Shown: piece by piece, positions 21,297 to 32,914 of the stretch
Numbering within the stretch: the stretch's first letter is position 1
Layout: every line of letters begins with the position of its first letter
Source: Fallopia convolvulus
Lineage: Eukaryota > Streptophyta > Magnoliopsida > Caryophyllales > Polygonaceae
Length of the DNA stretch: 64,000 nt
Reading direction: 5' to 3'
NCBI GenBank assembly: GCA_964016875.1
Contig: OZ024719.1
Span: 65,605,224-65,669,223 of the forward strand
The notes under the pieces: model-generated
Seen by the model: only the letters and a program-made list of their open reading frames with translations
Told to the model about the DNA's origin: nothing
Databases searched by the model: none
Position numbers and translations under genes: made by a program

Positions 21297-24200
21297 ATGT
21301 TGATGAACATGGTTGTGTACTTGGTGGTGACATGGATCGCCACCCACTTCCTCCTCTCCATCCTGCGGCGGAGCAAGCTGAGCCCGAAGAGACTGCCGCC
21401 GGGCCCGATGCCCATGCCCATAATTGGGAACCTCCACAACTTGGGCCCGAAGCCCCACCAGTCGCTGGCGGGCCTGGCAAAGGCGTACGGGCCGGTGATA
21501 TCTCTCCGGCTAGGATCTCTTACGACGGTGGTGGTGTCTTCGGTGGGGGCCGCCAGGGAGGTGCTTCAGAAGAATGACGTGGCGTTCTCCAACCGCCAGG
21601 TGCAGGACGCCCTCACCGGGAACGGCCACCACCAGGTGTCGGTGGTGTTCATGCCGCCCGGCCCACGGTGGCGCAACCTCCGCAAGATTTGTAACTCCCA
21701 TGTTTTTTCCACCAGCAGGTTCGTACTGCTACTATAGCTAACCTAGTAGTCTTGATTAAGTATTGTTGAGTAAGTACTAGGTTCCTTAATTAATTTATTC
21801 GTAATCTGATCGATTTTATTTTATTTTTTACCCATTTATAAAAATTCAGATAGTAAGATAAGATATGGAGATATATTCGTTTATGAGTAGGTCGCTATCA
21901 CTCCTGAGAAAGGTTAATCAATTGAATATATGTATGGTGTAATCATCTAATTAGTACTGCCTCGACCAAAAAAAAAATCTAACTAGTACTGCTTATTTTA
22001 TTGATCTATTAAATAGTCCAATCAAATACGTAGTAGTAGTATACTTTTTGCAAAATCAACTAGTCAATGGTGACATCATGGGTAAAGGGTTTAGCGTGAC
22101 TTTTATCACATATGCTCCCGTCCGTATATTATGAAGTTATTAATGCCGTTTCACTTCTATTTATTTGGGCGCGTAATAAATCGATGATATTCCTTTCTTG
22201 ATTTATATTTTATGAGTAGATCGTGTTGTATTTATATTTAAATATATAAACTTATTTAAAACCCTACATTTTAAATCTAATTTTATACATTAGCTAGCTA
22301 TTTCTTTGGAAGGAAATATCATTTAATATAGAACAATATAGTATGAGACAATCCTAGCTATCACTCTGATCTAGACCTGTCAATCAGTTCGGGTCGGGTT
22401 GTAGCGGATTTTCAGTCAAGTCGGGTTGACCAGCGGATCTAAAATATCCTTTTTTATGATTATTAAAATCAAGTTTTAATTAAACAATAATACGGAGTAT
22501 TTAATTATAATATATTATTCTCATTTATTTTAATAATAGAATATATCATAAGTTTCAAAATAAATTTTAAAAATTCTATAAATATACTAAATCGGTCAAC
22601 CTAACGGGTTTCGGGTACGGTCGATTTTGGGTTTCGGGTTTAAATTTTCGGGTTTTATCCTAAAATTAACCGTCAGTTTGGATCAGGTTAGCGGGTTAAG
22701 TCAGCTTTTGACAACTCTACTCTGATCAGAAGAGAAGAAGGAAATGGAATCTTTTTTAACCGGTTGAAAGTTCAAATTATTTTTTATTAAAATATATTAT
22801 ACAAATGATTTGTACCATCCTAATTTAGAAAATATTCTCATAAAAACCCTAAAATTATTTTGAAAAAAGAAGATATAAATCATTAAATTTAATTTGATAT
22901 TTCCTTTTAAATTGGATTGTTAGAAAGTTTGATTAATATCCTGAGATATATTGCGATTTGCGAAAAATGAACTAAATGACGTGTAGCTACCTTAAAACTT
23001 GCTTGAATCACGAAAACCAGGCCACCAATTAGTTGTAACCCTAAATGCAATTCAAAACCTACTCCGTCCGTTAATTATCTAAATAGTAAAATGCACAATT
23101 GTAAAATACATTTTCTTACATATATCAATATAAAGATATAACCTTTCATACATATCAATATAGAAATAATTAATTTCTTTCGAACCCCAATTTAATAAAG
23201 GGTAAAATAGGCTCTAATAACGAATATCACTTGAAAGATAATCATTAACTTATCAACTTCTATTTTCGACCAAAGTGATTTTTATTGCGGTAGGTGCGGA
23301 TGCAAGTGCAACAGCATCATCATAAATTTTGTGTGGTGGAAAGAAAATCTCAAACTTATTGCATAAAAACGATAAATTCGTTCTACCGAAAAAAAAAACG
23401 ATAAACTCGACAATTAATATTCGGTGGTCACCAAATCCTTAACATTAATATACTTGATTGAAATTTCGTGCACGTACATATGCACATATTTATCTAAATC
23501 ATATGCACCAGTTTCTTTTTTTTCCCTTTTAGCTTCATAACAAGATTTTAAACTTAGTCCTAAAAAGAATAATTTATACCATGGACTAACGTAGTTGAGA
23601 TATAAACATGAATGATATAGGCTTGATGCAAGCCGTGAGCTAAGAAAAGAAAAGGTGCAACAACTCCTCTCATACGTGGACGAGTCCTGCAACGCGGGCA
23701 CTCCAGTCAACATCGGCCTCGCATCCTTTGGTGCCTCCCTCAACTTGCTCTCCAACACCTTCTTCTCGGTCGACTTGACCGACTCAAACTCCGACACATC
23801 CCGGGAGCTCAAGGAGCTCGTGTGGGACATCGTTAAGGAGGTCGGCAAGCCTAATATTGTCGATTTCTTCCCGGTACTCAGACCCCTCGATCCTCAGGGC
23901 GTCAGGCCTCGGATTATGGCCCTGGTCGAGAGGATCTTTGCGGTTTTTGACCAGATGATCGAGCCTCGATTGGCGGTCAAGGATGAGGGTCGACGGTTCG
24001 AAGACAAGGATGTGTTGGATGCTCTTCTTAGCATTGCTCAAGAGACCAAGAACGATGAGTTCACCTTGAAGGATATTCGACATCTCCTAACGGTTAGTAC
24101 TTAATAATCAACGTACATAATATTAATTAACACGTTACTCATTTCACTTAGTAAGTTAAGCCTTCAAATATAATATCCAAAGGTTCTCGATTCGACTTTT

Positions 24201-25618
24201 ATGAACAATTGCCTTTAAAAAAATTAATTTCATGAATATTGATAAATTTTAGTCAAAAACAATTTATAAGGTATATCTAAAAAGTATTGCTTAAGAGACC
24301 AAGAACGATGAGTTCACCTTGAAGGATATTCGGCATCTCCTAACGGTTAGTGCTTAATCAACGTATATAATTAGTGTGCTACTCATTTCACTTAGTAAGT
24401 TATAGAGAAATGTTAATTTCAGCATTCGATTATCTAGTTAAATGGTTAAGTCTCTAAATATAATATCTAAAGGTTCTGGATTCGACTCTTATGGACAACT
24501 GCCTTATAAAAAAAATAATTTCATGAATATTGATAAATTTTGGTCAAAAACAATTTATAAGGTATTTCTAAGAAGTTCGGCTGTTGACTAGTTATTGCTT
24601 TGAATTTAGCATCCCGATCAGATACCTTATCTACATCCATCAACTTGTGCTGAAATAAATGCATGCATGTAAGTTTGCGTCAATCATAACGTTTCTTCTA
24701 AGAAATCGTCTCTTTCGACTGCTATTGCTTTTGTATTAGTTCATTGAATCTTAATCTGCCAATCTAGCCAAGTTAATTCCATTATAATTATACATATTCA
24801 GCAATCTATAGTTAGAAGTTATAATGATAGTATGAAATATGATGTAAGCACATACGTACGTGTTAAAATCACGGACTAAAATTATTTTATTTTATTTTTT
24901 AAATTAATTAAATTAATTCTAACTTTATCACCTTACCATCTGTATTTTCATATGAAAACCTAGAATTATTAAAAGTAATACTTGGAGAAAAAAATTGCAG
25001 GACTTGTTCACAGCCGGAACAGACACAACATCAAGCACGATGGAATGGGCCATGGCGGAGCTCCTCCGCAACCCGGAAAAGCTGGCAAAGGCCCAATCCG
25101 AGCTGAGGCAAGCCGTAAGCCGAGCCGACCACATGGAAGAATCCGACATCAGCCGGCTCCCCTACCTCCAAGCCGTAGTGAAGGAAACCCTAAGAATGCA
25201 CCCTCCGACGCCGCTTCTCATCCCGCGCAAAGTAGACGCTGACGTGGAGCTCTGCGGCTTCACAGTGCCCAAGAACTCGCAGGTGTTCGTGAACGTGTGG
25301 GCCATGGGCCGGGACCCGGGCATCTGGGAGAGGCCCGAGGTGTTCGAGCCTGAGCGGTTCGTGGGCTCGTCGGTGGATTACAAGGGGAACAGCTTCGAGT
25401 TGATCCCGTTCGGGGCGGGTCGTCGGGTCTGCCCGGGCCTGATGTTGGCCCATAGGATGATTCACTTGGTGATTGGGTCGTTGTTGCATGGGTTCGACTG
25501 GAAGCTGGCGGATGGGATGCGGCCCGATCAGATGGACATGGATGATAAGTTTGGGTTGACCCTCCAGAAGGCCGAGTCCCTCCGAGTTGTTCCGATCCGG
25601 GTGGTGGACGGTTACTAA
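21297..25618 (+). CDS. CYP76-family cytochrome P450, three exons
   Basis: Exons 21297-21718, 23621-24092 and 25001-25618 give 503 codons plus TAA. Donors are AG/GTTCGT and ACG/GTTAGT; acceptors end ATAG and GCAG. Intron 1 splits a codon (phase 2), intron 2 is phase 0. Features: an N-terminal membrane anchor (about residues 5-22), the proline hinge LPPGP (33-37), the oxygen-binding helix AGTDTTS (303-309), the ExxR motif ETLR (360-363), PERF (415-418) and the heme loop FGAGRRVCPG with the cysteine ligand at 442. It is an ER-bound monooxygenase; CYP76 enzymes hydroxylate monoterpenoids, diterpenoids and some phenolics, so the substrate cannot be read from sequence. The second intron is at the position common in A-type P450s; the first, between CNSHVFSTSR and LDASRELRK, appears extra. 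No stop or missing motif, so it looks functional. Subfamily not assigned. Confidence 0.9.
22372..22719. mobile_element. hAT-type MITE in intron 1 of the P450
   Basis: Ends TAGACCTGTCAA and (inverted) TAGAGTTGTCAA, with CTCTGATC repeated directly at 22364-22371 and 22720-22727, the 8-bp duplication expected of hAT elements. The interior contains GGGTCGGGT- and CGGGTTTCGGGT-type phrases and no coding sequence. A relative lies at 62362-62600. Confidence 0.9.
24033..24575 (+). repeat. Tandem duplication of the exon-2 end plus intron
   Basis: Unit 1 (24033-24285) covers the last 60 bp of P450 exon 2 and the start of intron 2; unit 2 (24286-about 24575) repeats it, with an extra ~45 bp. The copy of the exon end at 24286-24345 keeps a donor identical in its first six bases (GTTAGT at 24346) but has a TAA in the exon's reading frame (CAA in the original). 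Both units carry a short SINE-like stretch with GGTTCT..ATTCGACT and an A-rich end. Confidence 0.88.
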
Positions 25619-25652
25619 TTAGTGTGGGTAAGTTACTAGTCGTTCGAATTAG

Positions 25653-25658
25653 AATAAA
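25653..25658 (+). terminator. Polyadenylation signal of the CYP76 gene
   Basis: AATAAA, 35 bp after the stop codon. Confidence 0.45.
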
Positions 25659-25840
25659 AGAAGTTTACATGGTAATTTTCTTAATGTTGGTTTCGTATGT
25701 TGGAGTTTTATCTAACTAATAGAGTGAAGCAGAATGACTATATTACTTTTGGTAGTAATTAGTGGATGGTAGCTTAATCAATCTATCGTGATTCTGTAAA
25801 ATTAATACTGCTTCAATTATTACTGATAAATTTTAAAATA

Positions 25841-26094
25841 CTCTTTCCGTTCTATTCTACTTGTCCATGAAGCCTTAATCTTTTTTCAGTTCTATTTGTC
25901 CTTAAAGCTATATTTATACAAGATTTTTCATTTGTATCATTTGTATGTAATTAATACACTTGGGAAAAGTCTCTAAAAAAAGAGAAATATATAATTAATA
26001 AAGATAATTAATAAGGGTAATTTGGTAAGATTATATCATGCCTTAATATATGTGTATTAGGTATTTATGGACAAGTAGAATAGAATAGAGGGAG
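25841..26094. mobile_element. Stowaway-type MITE (254 bp)
   Basis: Inverted ends CTCTTTCCGTTCTATTCTAC and (inverted) CTCCCTCTATTCTATTCTAC, flanked by TA at 25839-25840 and 26095-26096. This is the Tc1/mariner Stowaway pattern. A short flanking phrase (TTCTGTAAAATTA.TACTGCTT) occurs on both sides, so the MITE may sit in a small duplication. Confidence 0.85.
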
Positions 26095-26159
26095 TATATA
26101 TGTACGTTGTAATTCTGTAAAATTACTACTGCTTTAATTTTGTAAAATTACTACTCTCA

Positions 26160-29100
26160 ATATTATGATGAAATCTTACAATTAATCGAAACACAAATCA
26201 TATAGATAATATAAATGTCACTTTGTATATTATTAATGAGAAGCTATAAGCTTAAATACAAGAGAAAAGAGAAACCCTAATGGTAAGAGATCTTGTTAGC
26301 CAAGATATACTACCATAGATAATATTCTAGCAAACTAATAATGCATAAAAGAGATATGTGAAGATATGGATCCTAAATAGAGGAGACAATATATTCTATC
26401 TTAGGATACACAATGATATATATCAATATTCCCTCTCAAGATTGGCGCCATTTTGAAAGTCCGATTCTGGAAATTAGTTGATCAAATTGGGGTTTGTGCA
26501 ATGGTTTTGTGAGAGCATCAGCAAGCTGCTTGGTTGTTGACACAAAAGACACTCGAAGATGGCCATTTGTAACATGTTATCGGACGAAAATGGTAAGCAA
26601 GGGCTATGTGTTTCATACGAGAGTAAAACAACGGATTTGCACTCAAGTAAGTGGCGTCAAGATTGTCACAATACAGAACCGGCTGGTGGTTGAGCTTCAC
26701 ATCTAATTCTCAAAGCAAGGATAAAACCCATATTAATTCCGAATCTACTTCAGCAAGCGCCTTGTACTCAGCTTCGGTTGAGGAACGGGCCACAAATTTT
26801 TGTTTCCTAGAACTCCAAGAGATGGGAGTCCTTCCAAGATAAAGTATGTACCTTGTTGTTGAGATGTAATCGTCCCTATCTCCGGCCCAATCAACATCCG
26901 AGAAGGCATGAAGATTAAGTGGAGACGACGATGAAATGGAGATGCCAAGATCAATAGTCCCCGCAAGATAGCATAATAGACGCTTAAGAGCGGACCAGTG
27001 TTTTGTGGTAGGGGCTTGCATAAATTGAGAAAGTTTGTTGACACTATAGGCAATACCAAGACGAGTGATGCACAAGTATTGAAGACTACCAACAAGGGCA
27101 CGATAGTCAGTTGAAGAAGGAAGGGGTTGGCCTGAATTTTTTAGAAGAGAAATGGACGCTGAGATTGGTGTGGAGCAAGGTTTAGTGGAGCCCATTCCTG
27201 TTTTGTGGAGAAGATCAGTAACATATTTTCTTTGGTTGAGAAAGATACCATCAAAAGTTGGAATGACTTCAACCCCTAAAAAATATGAGAGGGCGCCAAG
27301 ATCTTTGATAGAAAAGGTGGAGCCAAGGTCACAAATGAGGGTTTGTATGATAGAGGGGTTGCTTTCCGTGATTATAATGTCATCAACGTACACAACTAAG
27401 AAGATGACATGACAACCACGTTTGAATATGAACAAGGATGTGTTGGCAACGGAGTTTTGTAAACCTTGACTGATAAGAAATTATTGAAGCTCATTGGACC
27501 ACATGATGGGGATTGTTTGAGGCCATAGATGGCCTTTTTGAGTTTGCACACATGATGGGGATTAGATTTGTCAATGAACCCCGGGGTTTGTTCCATATAA
27601 ACATCTTCATGAAGCGTGCCTTGCAAGAATGCGTTGTTGACGTCCAATTGATGGAGTGGCCAACCTCGAGAAACCGCAAGAGCCAAGATGACTCGAATAG
27701 TAACCGGTTTAATCACAGGGCTAAATGTCTCACGGAAATCAAATCCAGGCCTTTGACGAAAGCCCTTTGCAACTAGTCTCGCTTTATACCGATCAAGAGA
27801 GCCATCTGGTTTGTATTTGACCCGAAAGACCCACTTACACCCAACGAGATTTTGATTGGGAGAAGGGGGCACTAACGACCAAGTATTGTTGGAACAAAGC
27901 GCATTGAACTCATTTTGCATGGTACCACGCCAATCCTGGTCTTTAAGGGCCTGAGTTATGTTTTGTGGTTCTTTGAATGGAGAAAGGTGGGTGTGAAGGA
28001 TAAGTTTTTGAATGGGTTTGAGGATGTTGTTTTGTGAACGTAAAACCATGCCATGATGACATTGTATGGGGGAGTTGGAGGAAGAAAAACTTGAGGAAGA
28101 TGTCCACTTAGTGGTGGAGGGAGACGTGGAAGTTGGCGTGTGAGTTTGAGAAGTGACCGGAAGGCGAGCTAGGGTTTGTGTTTGGGGAATTAGGGTTTTG
28201 GGCTTCATGGGCGAGTGAGGGCGCGCGCGGGTGAGATAGGGTCGGCGACTGTGAGGGATATTGGGTTTGGTAGTTTTGGGCTTGATGGGAAAGATTTGGT
28301 GATGTAGGAATTTGGGTATCAAAGTTGGCAGCGGAATTAGGGTTTGAAGGAGGAGATTGGGCGGCACCAAGAGAACTGGATTGGGTGGTTTGTGAATTTG
28401 TAGGTGACATCCAAGGAAGTGAAATTGAACCCCATTCACTTCCAAGAGACGCCTCAGGTGAAGGTGATTTGAGAAGTTTAGGAAAGGGGAAGGTTGTTTC
28501 AAGAAATTTGACATTTCTCGATGTATAAATTTGGTTTGTAGATGGGTCAAGACATTGATAGGCACTTTGGTTGTTCGAATAACCAATAAACACACATGGT
28601 ATTGATCAATTTTCAAGCTTATGAGTTGTATATGGTCGTAGCCAAGGAAAACATAAACACCCGAAGCTTTTCAATTTCAAGTAATTTGGCTCAACTTTTG
28701 TAAGTGAGTATAAAGGAGTTTTATTATGCAAAACCATTGTGGGAAGTCTATTGATTAAATAGACAGCCATTAGTAATGCATGAGGCCAAAAATCAAGAGA
28801 AATTTGTGCAAAATTAAGCAAGGAAAGACCAGTTTCAACAATATGGCGATGACGCCGTTCCGAAATCCCATTATGTTCCGGTGTATGAGGTGGTGTGGTT
28901 AAGTGTGTTATACCATGCTCTCCTAAAAAAGATTTTAAGGCAATAAACTCTCCACTATTGTCACTGTAAAGAATTTTGATTTTTATTTTGAAGTAATTTT
29001 CACTTAGGGCTTTGAACTTGAGAAATATGGAAAAAGTGTCCGATTTTTTCTTAAGAGGATATAACCAAGTATAACGAGAGAAATGATCCACGAATATAAT

Positions 29101-29743
29101 ATAGTATTTAAAACCATCATAAGAATAAACCGGAGATGTCAATACATCCGAGAAAATTACTTCTAAAGGATAAGTAGAGCGAATAGTTGAATCATGGAAA
29201 GGGAGTTTATGACTCTTGCTAATATTACAAGCAATACAACTTGATTGTTGAAAACAAGAACCTAACTTAAGTCTTTTATTTAGAAATTCCATAGCGGCAG
29301 TAGATGGATGACCAAAAGTGTGGTGAAGAACTTCTGCAGGATGAAGGGTAACGGTATTGACGGTCGGGGTACGAGTTGGTCACACGTAAACTCCATCTTG
29401 TCAAGGTCCTTCAAGGATTGTTTGGCCCGTAGGAAGTGCCTTCACATAAAAACTATCGTGTAAGAAAAGAATGGCACATCATTATCAGAGCAAAATTTTG
29501 AAACCGAAAGAATGTTTTTAGAAATTTTTGGAACACAAAGCACGTTTTTAAGTTTGAAAGTAGTAGTTGAGCCATATAATGAAAGAGAGCCAGAGTGAGA
29601 GATTTGTAAACCTTCTCCATTGCCAACATACAACTCATCTGGTCCCGGGTAAGGATAGTGAAGGGCAAGGTTGTTGAGATCATGAGTTACATTGTGGGAC
29701 GCACCACTGTCGACAATCCATTGTTGAGAAGGTTGGTTTGTGG
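26160..29743 (-). pseudogene. Decayed Ty1/copia element of RE1/Ale type
   Basis: Minus strand, 5' truncated. 29442-29743 holds the protease (WIVDSGASHNVTHDL) and GAG-pre-integrase region; 28606-29292 the integrase (YIIFVDHFSRYTWLYPL, YSDNSGEF, ERRHRHIVETG); 27396-28616 the linker and RT (GCKWVFRVKY, LHQLDVNNAFLQG); 26710-27435 the rest of RT and RNase H (VVYVDDIIIT, SSTEAEYKALAE); RNase H ends about 26518. At least two frameshifts and several stops. Downstream, GAGAGGGAA resembles a polypurine tract and 26160-26425 looks like a decayed 3' LTR, with no partner to confirm it. Gag and the 5' LTR are absent: the right end joins a different element at 29743/29744. Confidence 0.85.
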
Positions 29744-32430
29744 TTAAGTGCTTTTTCTATCAACACGATTGTCAGTCCCCTTAAGATATCGAATGATTCT
29801 CTTAACAGCTTTCAAGTGGGACTCTCTCATATCAGCTTGAAACCTGGCACATAGGCATACTCCAAACACAATATTAGGTCTGATTGCAGTAAGATAGAGC
29901 AAAGATCCAATACCCCTATACATAGTAGCATTGACCCCCTGGATCCTTGTCATCTTTTCCAAGTGAGGTGGTCGGCGACATGGGAGTGTCAAAAGGTTTA
30001 GCACTTTCGAGACCAAACTTCTTAACACATTCTCTGAGATACTTCTGTTGATAAACTCTTGTTCCATCTTCACTCTGAACTACTTGAAGTCCTAAAAAGA
30101 ACTTGAGCTCACCGACCATGCTAATTTCAAACTCACTAGACATGAGGTCAACAAACTTCTTCACCAGCTTATCATTTGTTAAACCAAAGATGATGTCATC
30201 GACATAGACTTAAACGACCAGTGTATGGTCTCCTTCCTTCAATAAGAACAGAGTCTTGTCTACTTCTCCTCGAACATAACCATGTTGAATAAAAAACTGA
30301 GACAAACGATCAACCAAGCACGTGGCCGGTGCTTACTTTAATCCATAAAGAGCTTTGTCCAGTTTGTAGACATGATCTGGGAGGGCGACATCTTCAAAAC
30401 CCGGATTCTGTTCATTTCGGTATCCATTCAAGAATGCAGTCTTAGCATCTATTTGTTGTAGTTTGAACCCATGATGAGCAGAATAGGCAATGAGCAATCG
30501 AATAGCCTCAAGACGAGTCACTAGAGCAAACGTCTCATCATAGTCAATGCCCTCCTGCTAATTGTATCCCTTAACTACCAGCCTTGCATTGTTTCTAACC
30601 ACATTTCCTTCATCACCCAGCTTATTCATGAACACCCATCGTGTTCCAATCACAGATCTTTCCTTTGGCCTCTGGACCAAGTGCCAAACCTTATTTCTTT
30701 CAAAATGATGAAACTCCTCTTGCATGACACTGACCCAGTCCGAATGTTTCAACGCTTGATCAACATTTTTAGGCTCCAACATTGAGATAAAAGCATTGAA
30801 AGCAAAGAAGTTGTTTAGAGAAGATCTAGTTTGCACACCCTTTGAGAAATTAGTGAGGATGTTGACAAGATGATCACTTTTCTGTTGATAATTCCTAACA
30901 TGTAGATTTGTCAAGTCGACGACTTGAGTATGTGTCGTTCTCTATGACTCTTCATTAGAATCTTCCAGACTTGAGCTTCTCTCAGGCGTTTTCTCATTTT
31001 CTGACTCATTGTCTCCTGAACTTTGATCTTGAACTGTCTGAGTCGGCGACACCAGGTCACTGACTATTGATTCTTTTTCTATTGGAGCAGTTGGAAGTAG
31101 ATCCTCTTGAACAAGATAATATCCTTAATCACCATCATCAAGATCCTCAATCATCGAGCATCCCATCATATTCTCATCGAACACAACATGAACACTTTCT
31201 TCAATCTTCCTCGTCCTCTTGTTGAACACTTTGTAGGCTTTACTGTGAGGGGACCAACCTACAAAAGTGCCAACATTACTCCTTGGGTTGAATTTTCCCA
31301 GACTGTCCTTGCCATTATTATGAACATAGAATTTGCATCCAAAAGTGCGTAAGTGGGCGACATTAGGCTTAACTCCTCTAAGCAATTCATAAGGAGTTTT
31401 TCCAAGGAGTGGATGAAGCATGAATTGATTCATCACATAGCAAGATGCATTAATGGCTTCACCCCAGAAATTCCTTGGAAGACCACTTGAGATAAGCATG
31501 GTCCTCGAAATGTTCTCCAAGGCACGATTCTTCCTCTCAACCAAGGCATTTTGTTGAGGAGTTCTTGGCGATAAGAAGTTGTGACTTATGCTATTTTTCT
31601 TGCATAAAACCAGAAACTCGGAGTTGTCAAATTCCGTTCCATGATCTGATCTGATAGATACAAGAGCAACTCCAAGATTTTTTCTCAACAACCTTTACCC
31701 ATGCTTCAAATTCTTCAAAGACCTGATCTTTAGATTACAGAAAAATTGTCCAAGTATACCGTGAATAGTCATTAACAATGACAAAAATATAACTATTTCC
31801 TCCACGACTTTGTATTCTCATGGGACCACACAAGTCTATATGAATCAGCTCTAAGGGTTTAGTGGTACTTACCTCCTTCTTGGATTGGAAGGAAGACTTC
31901 ACTTACTTACCTCTTACACATGTCTCACAAAATTCATGTTTGCTTGGATCAATCTTGGGTAGCCCTCTAACCAGCTCTTGCCTATGAAGTCTGTCACGAG
32001 TTGAAAGCTCGCATGACCAAATCTTTTGTGCCAAAGGTCGGCGACGTCTACAATTGTTCTAAGACACGGTTTTTTTTTCAGGTTCGAAACAGGGGTCTAC
32101 TTCGTAGAGATTATTTTCACACACCCCTTTCAGAAGAATCTTCCCCGAGTCAATTTCTTGCACCTGACGACCCTTCTTATCAAAGACAACTTGATATTTT
32201 TCATTAGCACCGATTTGGGAAACACTTAATAACTTAAAATCAAGATTATCAACTAAATTTACATTATCTATGGTCAGCTTATCAGAAAATCTTACCATAC
32301 CAATACCAGAAATACCACCTTTACTATTGTTGCCGAATGTAATCTTACCTCCCTTGTATTCTTGAAGTGAAACGAAATCCCTAGGGTTTCCCGACATATG
32401 AGTTGATCACGCACTATCAATAAACCAGGG
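29744..32430 (-). pseudogene. Pol of the second Sirevirus (PR-IN-RT), decayed
   Basis: Minus strand from the protease (WFIDSA then a stop, STHMSGN) at about 32400, through 32059-32397 (GKITFGNNSKGG), integrase 31125-31950 (SIRSDHGTEF, PRTPQQNALVERKNRALEN), linker, RT 30333-30914 ([27 protein letters not shown]) and 29916-30260 ([20 protein letters not shown]). Close to 29744 the frame jumps from RYLKGTDN to RVDRKST, so about 75 bp of RNase H sequence seem deleted before the junction with the neighbouring element. Confidence 0.85.
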
Positions 32431-32804
32431 CTCCTTGTCACCCACTTCAAGCTGCATTAAAAGAATTAGTTCTTACGAACCTAGAGTTGTTTAACTCCTC
32501 TGGGTTTGGCAACATAGTAGTTTCTATGACAACACTTGTTACAACTAGCACACACAAATCCTGAAGGACAGTCAGTGACAGTGAATTTGTGAGAACTGTC
32601 ACTCAGAGTCTGTGACCATGCATTTTCATCATCTCTTGCCTTTTTGTGACAATCATGTTGGTAGTGACTAGGCTTGCCACAATACCAACATGTCCTGTGA
32701 GACTTTAGGCCAACATACTTGTTGTAGCCCAGATAGATGGGTTTGTTGTTGATGTGTGATTGAAAGGCAATTTGTGAGGAAGCCGAGTTCTGGGTTTGTT
32801 TTTG
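32430..32804 (-). pseudogene. Gag C-terminal segment of the second Sirevirus
   Basis: Encodes AFQSHINNKPIYLGYNKYVG followed by a zinc knuckle, CWYCGKPSHYQHDC, then a basic tail leading to the protease. Its upstream part continues at 41942 on the other side of the 9.1-kb insertion: reading ..IWQKQ at 41942-41960 and TQNSASSQ at 32780-32795 through one copy of the duplicated 9-mer keeps the frame. Confidence 0.85.
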
Positions 32805-32873
32805 GAGAAAAAGACGGTATTAACTATATTTCCCTAATTTATTCCAATACTATACCCGGCCCCTCCTCCATAA

Positions 32874-32887
32874 TTTTTTTTTTTTTT
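32874..32887 (-). other. Poly-A tail of the LINE
   Basis: Fourteen T on the plus strand directly outside the 3' end of the LINE, marking target-primed reverse transcription and fixing its orientation. Confidence 0.8.
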
Positions 32888-32914
32888 GATTAGGTAAGAA
32901 TTAGGAGGCACCCC

